Positions 1 to 8,800 of a stretch of 34,925 nt of DNA are shown here, piece by piece. Source of the DNA: Acidimicrobiia bacterium (GTDB taxonomy: Bacteria; Actinomycetota; Acidimicrobiia; Spongiisociales; Spongiisociaceae). A program made the position numbers and the translations under genes. Position 1 is the first letter of the stretch. Each line of letters begins with the position of its first letter. The DNA is taken from NCBI GenBank assembly GCA_011523395.1, contig WTGW01000023.1, positions 1 through 34,925 on the forward strand, read 5' to 3'. The notes beneath the pieces are model-generated. The model worked only from the letters and a program-made list of their open reading frames with translations, made no database searches and was not told the DNA's origin.

Positions 1-153
1 GGAAGCGGAACGCCGCGACGGGGCACCGATGACCGCCAGAACACGCCTGGTTGTTTCGCAGACAGACCACACGCCGGAACCGGGTGGACCCCGATTCCGG
101 GTACCTTGCACGGGCTATTCTTCCGACCGACACCACTACCCGGGGAGGCCAAG

Positions 154-1038
154 ATGAGCGATATCAGCTTCGTGGACACGCACGTGCACTTCTGGGAGCG
201 ACCCCATCCCACGCTGGCCTGGGTCTGGCTGGAGGACGACTTCATCCACCCCCAGCTGGGCGACACCGTTCTCCTCAAGTCCATGAAGAAGTATGCGATC
301 GACGAGTTCGCAGCCGAGGTCGAGGGTGCGGGCGTCTCGAAGGCGGTCCACGTGCAGGCGGCCATCGGCAGCGAGGACCCGGTGGAGGAGACCAAGTGGC
401 TCCAGGCGATGGTTGACCGCACCGGCTACCCGCTGGCCATCGTAGGGGACGCCCGCATGCAGAGCCCCGACGTCGAAGCGACCATCGAGCGCCATGTCGA
501 GTACGCCAACTTCCGCGGCATGCGCGACTTCGCCCAAGGCGACTACCTGGTCGATCCGGACTTCCATCGCGGCTACGCCCTCTTGGAGAAGTACAACCTC
601 GTCTACGACCTGGACGTCTTCTGGGAGAACATGCACAAGGCAGCGGCCATGGCCGCCAAGTTCCCGAACGTCATCCTCGTGGTCGACCACGCCGGCTTCC
701 CGCAGGAACGGACCGCCGAGTACTTCTACAACTGGCAGAAGGGCATCGCCGAATTTAGGGGCATGGACAACGTCTACATGAAGATCTCCGGCCTGGGCAT
801 GGGCGACCACATGGCCGGGCGGAAGTGGACGCTCGACACCATCAGGCCATGGGTGGAGTGTTGCCTGGAGGTGTTCGGGGTGGAGCAGAGCTTCTTCGGC
901 ACCAACTGGCCGGTCGACAAGGACTACTCCACCTACCCGGTTCTGGTCGACGCCTACCGCGATCTGATCTCGGGCTACAGCGAGTCCGAGCAGACGGCGC
1001 TCCTCTCCGGCAACGCCGAGAAGGTCTACCGGATCTAG
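154..1038 (+). CDS. Amidohydrolase family (COG3618-like TIM-barrel metal-dependent hydrolase/lactonase)
   Basis: Protein begins MSDISFVDTHVHFWERPHPTLAWVW (DxHxHFW motif), with VVDHAGFP and FFGTNWPVDK near the C-terminus. The ATG at 154 fits the family better than the ORF-track start at 106. Confidence 0.85.
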   Translation: MSDISFVDTHVHFWERPHPTLAWVWLEDDFIHPQLGDTVLLKSMKKYAIDEFAAEVEGAGVSKAVHVQAAIGSEDPVEETKWLQAMVDRTGYPLAIVGDARMQSPDVEATIERHVEYANFRGMRDFAQGDYLVDPDFHRGYALLEKYNLVYDLDVFWENMHKAAAMAAKFPNVILVVDHAGFPQERTAEYFYNWQKGIAEFRGMDNVYMKISGLGMGDHMAGRKWTLDTIRPWVECCLEVFGVEQSFFGTNWPVDKDYSTYPVLVDAYRDLISGYSESEQTALLSGNAEKVYRI

Positions 1039-1093
1039 TGGTCAGTGGTCAGTGACAACGACTGACAATTAAGGGGGTGGAAGGCCAATCGCG

Positions 1094-1789
1094 ATGAGTA
1101 GAACGGCTCTGGTCACCGGATCGGCCCGTGGTATGGGCGCGGCGATCTGCCGGGCCCTCCGCAAGGACGGTCTACGCGTGATCGGCGCCGACATCATCGA
1201 GCACGAGCACGACGACTCTGACCTCTACATCGAGATCGACCTCTCCGATCCCGCCGAATGCGAACGCCTCGTCGCCGAGGCCGGTGAAGTAGACGTGCTG
1301 GTCAACAACGCCGCCATCTTCTTCCACAAGCCGATACCCGAGTTCACCGTTGACGACTTCGACTACACCATCGCGGTGAACCTGCGCGCCAACTTCCTCA
1401 TCTGCCGGGGTCTGGTGGAGGGTATGAAGGAGCGTGGCTGGGGGCGGATCATCAACATCTCCAGCGTCGGCGCCCGCACGGGCGGGGTGTCGGACTCGGC
1501 GGTGTACAACGCCACCAAGGCGGCCATGATCTCGCTCACCAAGAACTTCGCCCGTAACTACGGCCCCCACGGCGTCACCTCCAACGCCATAGCGCCCGGG
1601 TTCGTGGAGGGCTTCATGACCAGCCACGTCACCGATGCGGACCGCGCCCTGTACCTGAGCCAGATACCCGTGGGTCGATCCTGCCAACCGGAGGAGATCG
1701 CCAACGTGGTCTCATTCCTGGCCGGGGACGGCGCCTCGTTCGTAACCGGCGCCACCATCGACATCAACGGCGGCTGGGTGATGACCTAG
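1094..1789 (+). CDS. SDR family NAD(P)-dependent oxidoreductase
   Basis: TGSARGMG cofactor motif, NNAA, YNATKAA catalytic Tyr/Lys, NAIAPGFVEG, C-terminal TGATIDINGGWVMT. Confidence 0.93.
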   Translation: MSRTALVTGSARGMGAAICRALRKDGLRVIGADIIEHEHDDSDLYIEIDLSDPAECERLVAEAGEVDVLVNNAAIFFHKPIPEFTVDDFDYTIAVNLRANFLICRGLVEGMKERGWGRIINISSVGARTGGVSDSAVYNATKAAMISLTKNFARNYGPHGVTSNAIAPGFVEGFMTSHVTDADRALYLSQIPVGRSCQPEEIANVVSFLAGDGASFVTGATIDINGGWVMT

Positions 1790-1915
1790 TGGTCTCTGCT
1801 GGTAGTTGATACTTGCCGGGAGTAGCTGGCGGTGGTGTCGGAATATGTCCGCGTGGTCTTCGCTCGCCGTGGTTCCCGCGCCGGCTTGTCCTGACCAGAC
1901 TGTGAGCGAACTCCG

Positions 1916-2944
1916 ATGACTCCATCCGGGTCGAGACCGACCATCAAGGAAGTCGCACAGCGGGCCGGGGTGGCCCTCTCATCCGTGTCCCGCGTGTTGA
2001 ACGACCACCCGGACGTCAGCGAGAACATGCGGACCCGAGTGCTCGAGGCGATCGCCGAGCTGGGCTACGAACCCAACCTGCTCGCGGCCAGCCTTCGCAC
2101 GGGCAGCAGCCGCACGATCGGATTCATCGTCCCCGACCTGCGCAACCCCCTGTTCGGTTCGATAGTCACCGCCGCCCAAGACGTGTTGAGCCGGCTGGCT
2201 TATGCGGCGGTCATCACCACCTCGAGCAGCGATGCCGACCGGGACGCCGAAATGGCCCGCCTGCTGCGACACCGCCAAGTGGACGCTCTGATCGTCTCGC
2301 TCGCCGACCAGACACGTGAGGACCTGATCGAGGAGCTCCGCAGGTTCAGAGGACCGATCGTCCTCCTGGACCGCGAGGTGGCCGGACTGCCGCACGCTTC
2401 CATAGTCGAGACCGACCACGGCGGCGGGATGGGACAGGCGACCAGGCATCTCCTATCGCTCGGGCACCAACGAGTGGCCCTGTTGACCGGATCCCTGCAC
2501 GTCAAGCCCTCTGCCCAACGAGTGCAGGCCTTTCGGGAGGCATACAGAGAATCCGGTCTTGACTGCCCGGAGGATCTGGTCCGGCCTACCGGTTTCGCCC
2601 CCGAGTACGGGGAGCAGTCGACCATCGAAGTCCTGGGTATGCCCTCCCCGCCCACGGCCCTGATCGTCGGGGGCAACCAACTCCTCACCGGAGTCCTGAG
2701 GAGCCTGCAAGGCCTCGGGTTCAGTCCGGGAGTCGACATCGCGGTTATCTCGTGCGACGACGTGCCGCTGTCGCAATTCCACAACCCACCCATCACGGTG
2801 ATCGATCGCGACGTGACGGAGATAGGCAGCTCGGCCGCTCGTCTCGCCCTGGAACGTCTCGAGGATCCGGAGCAGCCTCCCCGTCGCATAGTGCTGCCCA
2901 CGACCCTGGTGCTGCGGGACTCGACCCATCCCCTCAAGAGATGA
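1916..2944 (+). CDS. LacI family transcriptional regulator
   Basis: N-terminal HTH TIKEVAQRAGVALSSVSRVLNDHPDVSENMRTRVLEAIAELGYEPN followed by a periplasmic-binding-like domain. Confidence 0.94.
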   Translation: MTPSGSRPTIKEVAQRAGVALSSVSRVLNDHPDVSENMRTRVLEAIAELGYEPNLLAASLRTGSSRTIGFIVPDLRNPLFGSIVTAAQDVLSRLAYAAVITTSSSDADRDAEMARLLRHRQVDALIVSLADQTREDLIEELRRFRGPIVLLDREVAGLPHASIVETDHGGGMGQATRHLLSLGHQRVALLTGSLHVKPSAQRVQAFREAYRESGLDCPEDLVRPTGFAPEYGEQSTIEVLGMPSPPTALIVGGNQLLTGVLRSLQGLGFSPGVDIAVISCDDVPLSQFHNPPITVIDRDVTEIGSSAARLALERLEDPEQPPRRIVLPTTLVLRDSTHPLKR

Positions 2945-3258
2945 CGGCTACCGCGCCTCTGCTCTGAACCTACGGAAAAGAAACTCCTCGTAGACGACAC
3001 GCCGGTGGCGCCGGACGGCACCTCGTAACCTGGGATCTCGCGATGTGGCTGTGCAATCGTCAGGCTCGCGCTCCGGTCGCATGCGCGCCTGTTAGGCCAG
3101 AACGCGACGGATGGCCGCGTTGAGCGCCAGGAACTTGAAGCCCGAGAGACCCTCGATCGCGCTCTCGAAGAGGGACCGTGTCGTTGCCAGCCTCGAATGG
3201 TCCAGGAGTCCGCGCTTGGACCTTCATTCATACGACCGGTTTGAGATCGAAGACGCTC

Positions 3259-3483
3259 TCAGGTCTCGATGATGCAGACGGGGGTACCTACGGTTACCTC
3301 GTCGTCGATCTCGACCAGCAACTCCACGACCGTTCCGGCCACAGGCGATGGAAGCTCGGCCTCCACCTTGTCGGTCTCCACTGTCATCAGGGTGTCGCCC
3401 TCCGCCACCCTGTCTCCTACCGAGACGGTCCACTCGAGGACCAGAACCTCGTCGACGGTCTCGCCGAGTTTCGGCATCTTCAC
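3259..3483 (-). CDS. Stand-alone biotin/lipoyl-attachment domain protein
   Basis: 74 aa MKMPKLGETVDEVLVLEWTVSVGDRVAEGDTLMTVETDKVEAELPSPVAGTVVELLVEIDDEVTVGTPVCIIET; ETDKVE lipoylation-site motif; stop codon directly after the domain. Confidence 0.88.
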   Translation of the reverse strand: MKMPKLGETVDEVLVLEWTVSVGDRVAEGDTLMTVETDKVEAELPSPVAGTVVELLVEIDDEVTVGTPVCIIET

Positions 3484-3591
3484 GTTGCTACGAATGTCGG
3501 TCCCCCCTGTTCCAGGTTGCGGGCAATCTACCAGTGGCAGGCTCGACGATTGAGGCGCGCCCGCGCCTCGACATCCACGCGTAGGTCTCCG

Positions 3592-4584
3592 CTACGGGGC
3601 GTAGATGTTCCGGAACATGTCGTCCACCGTCGCCGGGTCTCCGGCTGCGGCGGTGGCCTCGGCTTCCACGACGCGGCGGGCGGCCCGGGCCTCGACTTCC
3701 CCGGCCTCCTCGGCTGTGAGCACCCCCTCCTCTATGAGGCGGCTGCGGTAGGTGTTGATCGGATCGCGCTCGTACCAGCGGTCGAACTCTCCCTCAGGCC
3801 GGTAGGGAGCGGTATCGGCCCTCGAGTGGCCCGCGTAGCGGTAGGTCTTCATCTCGAGCAGGGACGGCCCGTGGCCCGCCCGAGCCCTTTCCAGAGCCTC
3901 CCCCACGGCCGAGGCCACCACATCCACGTCCTGGCCGTCGACCACGTGGCCCGGGATGCCGTAGGAACCCGCCCTATCGGCGATGTTCTCGACAGGGGTC
4001 GTCAGGTGGATGGCGCTGTACTCCCCGTACTGGTTGTTCTCGCACACGAACACCGCCGGGAGCTTCCAGATGGCGGCCAGGTTCAGCCCCTCGTGGAAGG
4101 CGCCGATGTTGGAGGCCCCGTCCCCGAAGATCGCGATCGCAGCATCGTCCGTGCCCTTCACCTGGGCGGTCAGGGCGGCGCCGGCCGCCACCGGGATGCC
4201 GGCGCCGACGATGGCGAACGTCGGGAGCAGGCCGATCGAGGTGTCACATAGGTGCATGGATCCGCCCACGCCGCCGACCGAGCCGGCTCTCCGCCCCATG
4301 ATCTCCCCCAGCACCGTCACCGGGGGCATACCCAACGCCAGGGCGTGACCGTGGCCGCGGTAGGTGCAGGTCACCGTGTCGGTGGGCCGGGCGGCCGCCG
4401 CTATCCCCACGGCCACCGCCTCCTGGCCCTGGCAGGTGTGGGTGGTGCCGTGGACGGTGCCCTCGAAGAACATGGCCTGGACCCGGTCCTCGAAGGCCCG
4501 TATCTCGCACATGGCCTCGTAGCGCCCGGCCCGGCCCGATTGGAGCCGGAGCCGCCGATCCAGGGATACGCCGGCGCCGCTCAT
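3592..4584 (-). CDS. Thiamine-pyrophosphate-dependent dehydrogenase E1 component, alpha subunit
   Basis: GDGASNIGAFHEGLNLAAIWKLPAVFVCENNQYGEY TPP motif; RYAGHSRADTAPYR. ATG at 4584 (MSGAGVSLDRRLRLQ) overlaps the E1beta stop (ATGA). Confidence 0.92.
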   Translation of the reverse strand: MSGAGVSLDRRLRLQSGRAGRYEAMCEIRAFEDRVQAMFFEGTVHGTTHTCQGQEAVAVGIAAAARPTDTVTCTYRGHGHALALGMPPVTVLGEIMGRRAGSVGGVGGSMHLCDTSIGLLPTFAIVGAGIPVAAGAALTAQVKGTDDAAIAIFGDGASNIGAFHEGLNLAAIWKLPAVFVCENNQYGEYSAIHLTTPVENIADRAGSYGIPGHVVDGQDVDVVASAVGEALERARAGHGPSLLEMKTYRYAGHSRADTAPYRPEGEFDRWYERDPINTYRSRLIEEGVLTAEEAGEVEARAARRVVEAEATAAAGDPATVDDMFRNIYAP

Positions 4585-5597
4585 GCCACCACCTCCCGGC
4601 TCTCCCACCAGTGGGGCGGGCGGGTTCCGGTTTCGAGAAGGGAACCGACCTGTCGGGCGATGTAGTCGGGACCGGGGAGGTAGCGCTGCTCCAGTTCCTT
4701 CCCGTACGGCACGTGGACATCCGGGCACGTGATGCGGACGGGCGGCGCCTGGAGGTCTCCGAACAGCTCGCTCGTCACGAAGGAGGCTATCTCGCCTCCC
4801 CACCCGCCGGTCAGCGGGTTCTCCTCCACCGTCACCAGGCGTCCGGTCTTCGAGACCGACTGCGCCAACGTCTCCTTGTCGTAGGGAACCAGGGTCTGGA
4901 GGTCGATCACCTCTGCCGACCAGGATGCTCCCTCGGCAGCCGCCAGAGCGGCGGGGACCATCGCTCCCAGAGCCACGAGCGTGACATCGGACCCCTCCCT
5001 GACGGTCGCCGCCCGACCGAGCGGGATGATGGCGTCCTCCCCGGTCTGCACCATCTCCCGTTTGGCGTACAGAACCCGAGGCTCCAGGAAGACGACCGGG
5101 TTGTCGTCACGGATGGCCGCCCGCAGAAGACCGTAGGCATTGCCGGCGCCCGAGGCGACTGCCAGCTTGAGCCCCGGAGTGCTGTACATCCACGATTCCA
5201 GCGTCTGGGAATGCTGGCACCCGAAGCCGAGGCCCGCCCCGATCGACCCCCGGACGGTAAGCGGCACCGAGACCGTCCCGCGCGACAGGTAGTGGAACTT
5301 GGCCGCCTCGGTGACCAGTTGGTCGAGAGCCACCCCGATGAACTCGATGAACATGATCTCCGCCACCGGACGGAGCCCGGTCGAGGCGGCGCCCACGGCG
5401 GCCCCCATGAAACCCATCTCCGAGATCGGCGTGTCCCGCACCCGCGAGGGCCCGAACTCTTTGAGAAGCCCCGCGGAGGTCTTGAAGGGGCCTTCGGCCA
5501 CCGCGACATCCTCGCCGAACATGACCACATCGGGGTTGCTGCGCATCTCGTCGGCCAGCGCCGTGGCAATCGCTTGATTCATCCGCATCCTGCGCAT
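4581..5597 (-). CDS. 2-oxoacid dehydrogenase E1 component, beta subunit
   Basis: MNQAIATALADEMRSNPDVVMFGEDVAVAEGPFKTSAGLLKEFGPSRVRDTPISEMGFMGAAVGAA is typical of acetoin/pyruvate dehydrogenase E1beta. AGGAGG ribosome-binding site upstream. Confidence 0.93.
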   Translation of the reverse strand: MRRMRMNQAIATALADEMRSNPDVVMFGEDVAVAEGPFKTSAGLLKEFGPSRVRDTPISEMGFMGAAVGAASTGLRPVAEIMFIEFIGVALDQLVTEAAKFHYLSRGTVSVPLTVRGSIGAGLGFGCQHSQTLESWMYSTPGLKLAVASGAGNAYGLLRAAIRDDNPVVFLEPRVLYAKREMVQTGEDAIIPLGRAATVREGSDVTLVALGAMVPAALAAAEGASWSAEVIDLQTLVPYDKETLAQSVSKTGRLVTVEENPLTGGWGGEIASFVTSELFGDLQAPPVRITCPDVHVPYGKELEQRYLPGPDYIARQVGSLLETGTRPPHWWESREVVA

Positions 5598-5679
5598 GCT
5601 GACCTCCTAGGGTGTCGCCCGACTATATACCGAGGCCCGCCGCCCTCACATGCCGGTGGATTCTGACGAAGGGGACCGG

Positions 5680-6099
5680 TCAGACCGAGGTGGCGCGCCA
5701 CAGCCGATGGGCCTCGACTGCGAACATGAGGGGGAGAGCAGTGTCTATCACGTGCCACACGATGGGCTTCGAATTCGAACCCCATGCATACTCGAACCAG
5801 TTGGGAACGAAGGCGAGCGCGAGCAGGACCGTTCCGTAGAACATCACGTTGGATCGGAGCCAGGGGCGAAGGTCCACCGAACTGTCACCTTCGTGCCTGC
5901 GCTTCTCCCGCCAGGTGGTCAGCATCATGAGCACCAGACCGGCGGCCATGAGCACGTCGAGTACATGCCACACGTTGTGCGCGGCATCCATGATCTCTCC
6001 GCCGGAGTCGTACGCGTACAGCGGGAACACCATGAAATGCACCGCCACCGCCACGGCTACGAGAAGCAGGTAGGCGCTCATCAGCTTGTGTACGGCCAT
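5680..6099 (-). CDS. Small multi-pass membrane protein, unknown function
   Basis: 139 aa with several hydrophobic segments (LMSAYLLLVAVAVAVHFMVFPLY, VLDVLMAAGLVLMMLTTW, NVMFYGTVLLALAFVPNWF). Confidence 0.7.
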   Translation of the reverse strand: MAVHKLMSAYLLLVAVAVAVHFMVFPLYAYDSGGEIMDAAHNVWHVLDVLMAAGLVLMMLTTWREKRRHEGDSSVDLRPWLRSNVMFYGTVLLALAFVPNWFEYAWGSNSKPIVWHVIDTALPLMFAVEAHRLWRATSV

Positions 6100-6289
6100 C
6101 GTTAACTCCGCTTCATCCGAGCCGGTGATTCCGGAATGATCGTGCCGACTCCCGGTCGCCCTTGACGCTCGCGGGCTCTGCTCCTAACCCGTAGGGGATG
6201 GACAAGGCCTGAACCATCTCGGTCATTCTGGATGGTCCTCTGCGTTAGCGCAACTTGCTGGACCCTTCTTAGTCTGGTCTGGCTAAGCT

Positions 6290-6553
6290 ATGTACATGGC
6301 TACCACGATAGTGAACACTCATGAGGCCAAGTCGCGACTGTCGGAGTTGATCCGCAACGTCCAGGAAGGCGGCGAGGTAGTAGTCGCCCGGAACGGACAA
6401 CCTGTTGCCAAGATCATCGCCTGGCCACCGCCGCGCCCCGAACGCCGACCGGGCGCATGGGCGGGACGGGTCATATACCACGGCGACATCGTCGGACCCG
6501 ATGAGGATGTCATTGCGATGTTCTCCGAATCGGCCGAAAGCGGGAAGGCTTGA
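6290..6553 (+). CDS. Type II antitoxin, Phd/YefM family
   Basis: MATTIVNTHEAKSRLSELIRNVQEGGEVVVARNGQPVAKIIAW is the canonical Phd/YefM N-terminus. A start at 6296 is also possible. Confidence 0.9.
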   Translation: MYMATTIVNTHEAKSRLSELIRNVQEGGEVVVARNGQPVAKIIAWPPPRPERRPGAWAGRVIYHGDIVGPDEDVIAMFSESAESGKA

Positions 6554-6930
6554 GACTGCTGGTCGACAGTCACGTAGCGCTCTGGTGGCTGGAAGGAAAT
6601 CCATCGTTGGGACCGGCGTGCCGGAACTCCATCGAGCGCGCCGATCAGGTGTTCTTCTCGGCCGTTACCCCGTGGGAACTCGGGATCAAGAAGGCTCTCG
6701 GCAAGGTCTCCTTCCCGGACGGATTGACGGACAGGCTCGAGGCCGAGGGGTTCGAAGCTCTTTCGATATCGGCACGGCATGCCGAACAGGCAGCCACCCT
6801 CCCGCCGCACCACCGTGACCCCTTCGACCGGATGCTGGTTGCCCAAGCACAACTCGAAGCCCTGGCGCTGGTGACCGCCGACCGCGTCCTCCATCCCTAT
6901 AACACGTCGATGATCGAAGCCTTGGAGTGA
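6550..6930 (+). CDS. Type II toxin, PIN domain (VapC-like)
   Basis: LLVDSHVALWWLEGN; SAVTPWELGIKKALGKV; HHRDPFDRMLVAQAQLE; typical PIN toxin. TTG start overlaps the antitoxin stop by 4 nt. Confidence 0.9.
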   Translation: MRLLVDSHVALWWLEGNPSLGPACRNSIERADQVFFSAVTPWELGIKKALGKVSFPDGLTDRLEAEGFEALSISARHAEQAATLPPHHRDPFDRMLVAQAQLEALALVTADRVLHPYNTSMIEALE

Positions 6931-7049
6931 TCGCGCGCCGCCACCCCTCCACCGCGGGGAGAGTCCGAATTCATGACTCCATTACACCGATATCCTCCTG
7001 ACGCCATGGGAGGGCGATCGGGAGCAACTCGGGTTCGTATGCCTGTCAG

Positions 7050-8009
7050 GTGTTGAGACCCTCGGCTGCGATAAGGCGGCTTCGCGCGCTGGGATCGCGC
7101 CGGCCCCTGCTCCTGCTCAGCGTTTCGGCGGTGGCCTTCAGCACCGCACCTATCTTCATCCAGGCCTCATCGACGAGCGGTCCGGTGTTCGCGTTCTGGC
7201 GGTCATGGATCGGGATCGTGGCGATCTTCGCCGCGGTCACGCTGGCCGGCCGCATCCGCATAGCCTTCCCGCGGGGCCGCGATTGGAGGATTCCCTTCTG
7301 GGCCGGCTTCTTCAACGCCGTCTCGATGGTCTGTTTCATGACCGCTGTCAAGTTCACCTCGGTGGTGGACATCTCGTTACTGACGATGCTCAACCCGGTC
7401 CTGATCGCGTTGTGGGCGATCCCGATGTTCGGGGAACGTCCCGGGCTGCGCTTCCGCCTCTGGACGTTCGTGGCGATCCTCGGGTCCGGGGTGGTCATCC
7501 TCGGAGGATCGACGGGTCCGGACGGCGACCCGCTGGGAATCGCCCTGGGCATCATGTCGGTCCTGTGCTGGTCTTTCCAGTTCGTGAGCATGAAGCGGGC
7601 CCGCGCAACCATGGACACCATCCCGCTGATGGTCGGCATGCTGGTGGTCAGCACCCTGTTCGTGTCCTTGTTCTGCTTCGCCACCCGCGCCGCCGTCTGG
7701 AGCCTGTCCGGCGCGGACATGCTCAACGTGGTGGGAGTGGTGGTCGTGCCCGGAGGGATGGGCGCCATGCTGCTCTCCTGGAGCCTGCGTTGGGTACCGG
7801 CGAACGTCCCCCCGCTCATGTACCTGCCGGCGCCTTTCCTGGCAGGCGCCATGGCCTGGTTCTTCCTCGGGGAAGGCGTGACCCTGGTCCATGTGGGGGG
7901 CGGGGCGATGACGCTGGCGGGGGTGGCGGCCGCTCTGCTCAGCCGTTCGGGCAAGGCGCTGCTGGCGACCGAGTACACCCACCCCACGGCCTCCCCGCCC
8001 CCGGTCTGA
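7050..8009 (+). CDS. EamA/DMT superfamily transporter
   Basis: About ten hydrophobic segments, two EamA-like halves (FCMTAVKFTSVVDISLLTMLNPVLIALWAIPMFGERPG). GTG start. Confidence 0.85.
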   Translation: MLRPSAAIRRLRALGSRRPLLLLSVSAVAFSTAPIFIQASSTSGPVFAFWRSWIGIVAIFAAVTLAGRIRIAFPRGRDWRIPFWAGFFNAVSMVCFMTAVKFTSVVDISLLTMLNPVLIALWAIPMFGERPGLRFRLWTFVAILGSGVVILGGSTGPDGDPLGIALGIMSVLCWSFQFVSMKRARATMDTIPLMVGMLVVSTLFVSLFCFATRAAVWSLSGADMLNVVGVVVVPGGMGAMLLSWSLRWVPANVPPLMYLPAPFLAGAMAWFFLGEGVTLVHVGGGAMTLAGVAAALLSRSGKALLATEYTHPTASPPPV

Positions 8010-8018
8010 AGGCGACCA

Positions 8019-8534
8019 TCAGCGTGCTTGCCAGAGCCTCCAGACCTCCTTGGCGGCCTCCTTGCGGGTCTTCCCGTCCATGGAGATGCTGATGTGGGCG
8101 GCCTCCTCGTACAGGTGCTTGCGGGCCTCCCAGATCTCGGTGTAGCGCGCGGCCAAGTCGTCATGGCCCAGCAGCAAAGGGCGGTTCTTGGTCTTGCCCT
8201 TGGCGATCAGGGAAGCGATCGAGGGTTTGAGCCACACCACCATTCCGGTCTCACGCATCAAGGAGCGGTTCTGCTCGTCGAGGATGGCGCCGCCGCCGGT
8301 GGCCACCACCAGCCGCTCCGAACCCCCGGCGATCCTCGCCACCTCCTCGCACTCCATCGTCCGGAAGGCGGGCTCGCCGTGCGTGGCGAAGATCTCGGGA
8401 ATGGCCATCCCGGCCCGCTCCACGATCTGATCGTCCGTATCCGCCAAGCGAAACCCACTGAGTTTGGAGAGCCTCCGGCCCACCTTGGTCTTCCCGGAAC
8501 TCATCATCCCGATCAGCCACAGCTTGGAAGTCAT
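8019..8534 (-). CDS. aroK: Shikimate kinase
   Basis: Walker A GMMSSGKTKVGRRLS, ADTDD, ATGGGAIL, NRPLL; shikimate kinase motifs conserved. Confidence 0.87.
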   Translation of the reverse strand: MTSKLWLIGMMSSGKTKVGRRLSKLSGFRLADTDDQIVERAGMAIPEIFATHGEPAFRTMECEEVARIAGGSERLVVATGGGAILDEQNRSLMRETGMVVWLKPSIASLIAKGKTKNRPLLLGHDDLAARYTEIWEARKHLYEEAAHISISMDGKTRKEAAKEVWRLWQAR

Positions 8535-8784
8535 GCCTCCACCCTATCCGGACGGGGCGGAGGACACTGCCGAGCATCGCTCACCGCGATCCGAGGCCGC
8601 AGGGCCAAGGGGGGTCTGGCGCTGGCGCTCGGGCGACCTGCGGGCGGGAGGACTCAACCGGGATCGCCGACCCGGTATCCCACAGGTCGTTGTTCTCCGG
8701 TCAGATGATCTACGAGATGGGGTAGGCAACCCGAGGCTTGGGAACGACAAGTTTTCTCCCCTTGTGAACACCCTCCCGCTATTT

Positions 8785-8800
8785 GTCATAATATCATGAC
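8785..8800. promoter_or_regulatory. Near-palindromic candidate operator overlapping the GntR-family start codon
   Basis: GTCATAATATCATGAC; 14 of 16 positions symmetric; overlaps the ATG at 8796. Confidence 0.5.

Noticed and set aside
1036-1070. Short GTGGTCA/GTCAGTG direct repeats after the amidohydrolase gene (and similar TAGTGGTC at 1788)
   Set aside because: Too short and irregular to support a mobile element, array or defined regulatory site.
2200-3231. 343-aa minus-strand ORF opposite the LacI gene, possible E2 extension of the lipoyl protein
   Set aside because: In frame after the lipoyl stop codon but Arg/Ser/Pro-rich and antisense to LacI; no acyltransferase motif.
3178-4251. 357-aa plus-strand ORF opposite the lipoyl protein and E1alpha
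   Set aside because: Antisense to genes with clear family motifs; composition is the mirror of high-GC3 coding sequence.
4611-5666. 351-aa plus-strand ORF opposite E1beta
   Set aside because: Antisense shadow ORF without recognisable domain.
7046-8164. 372-aa minus-strand ORF opposite the EamA transporter
   Set aside because: Antisense shadow ORF; no domain features, while the plus strand gives a clear multi-TM transporter.
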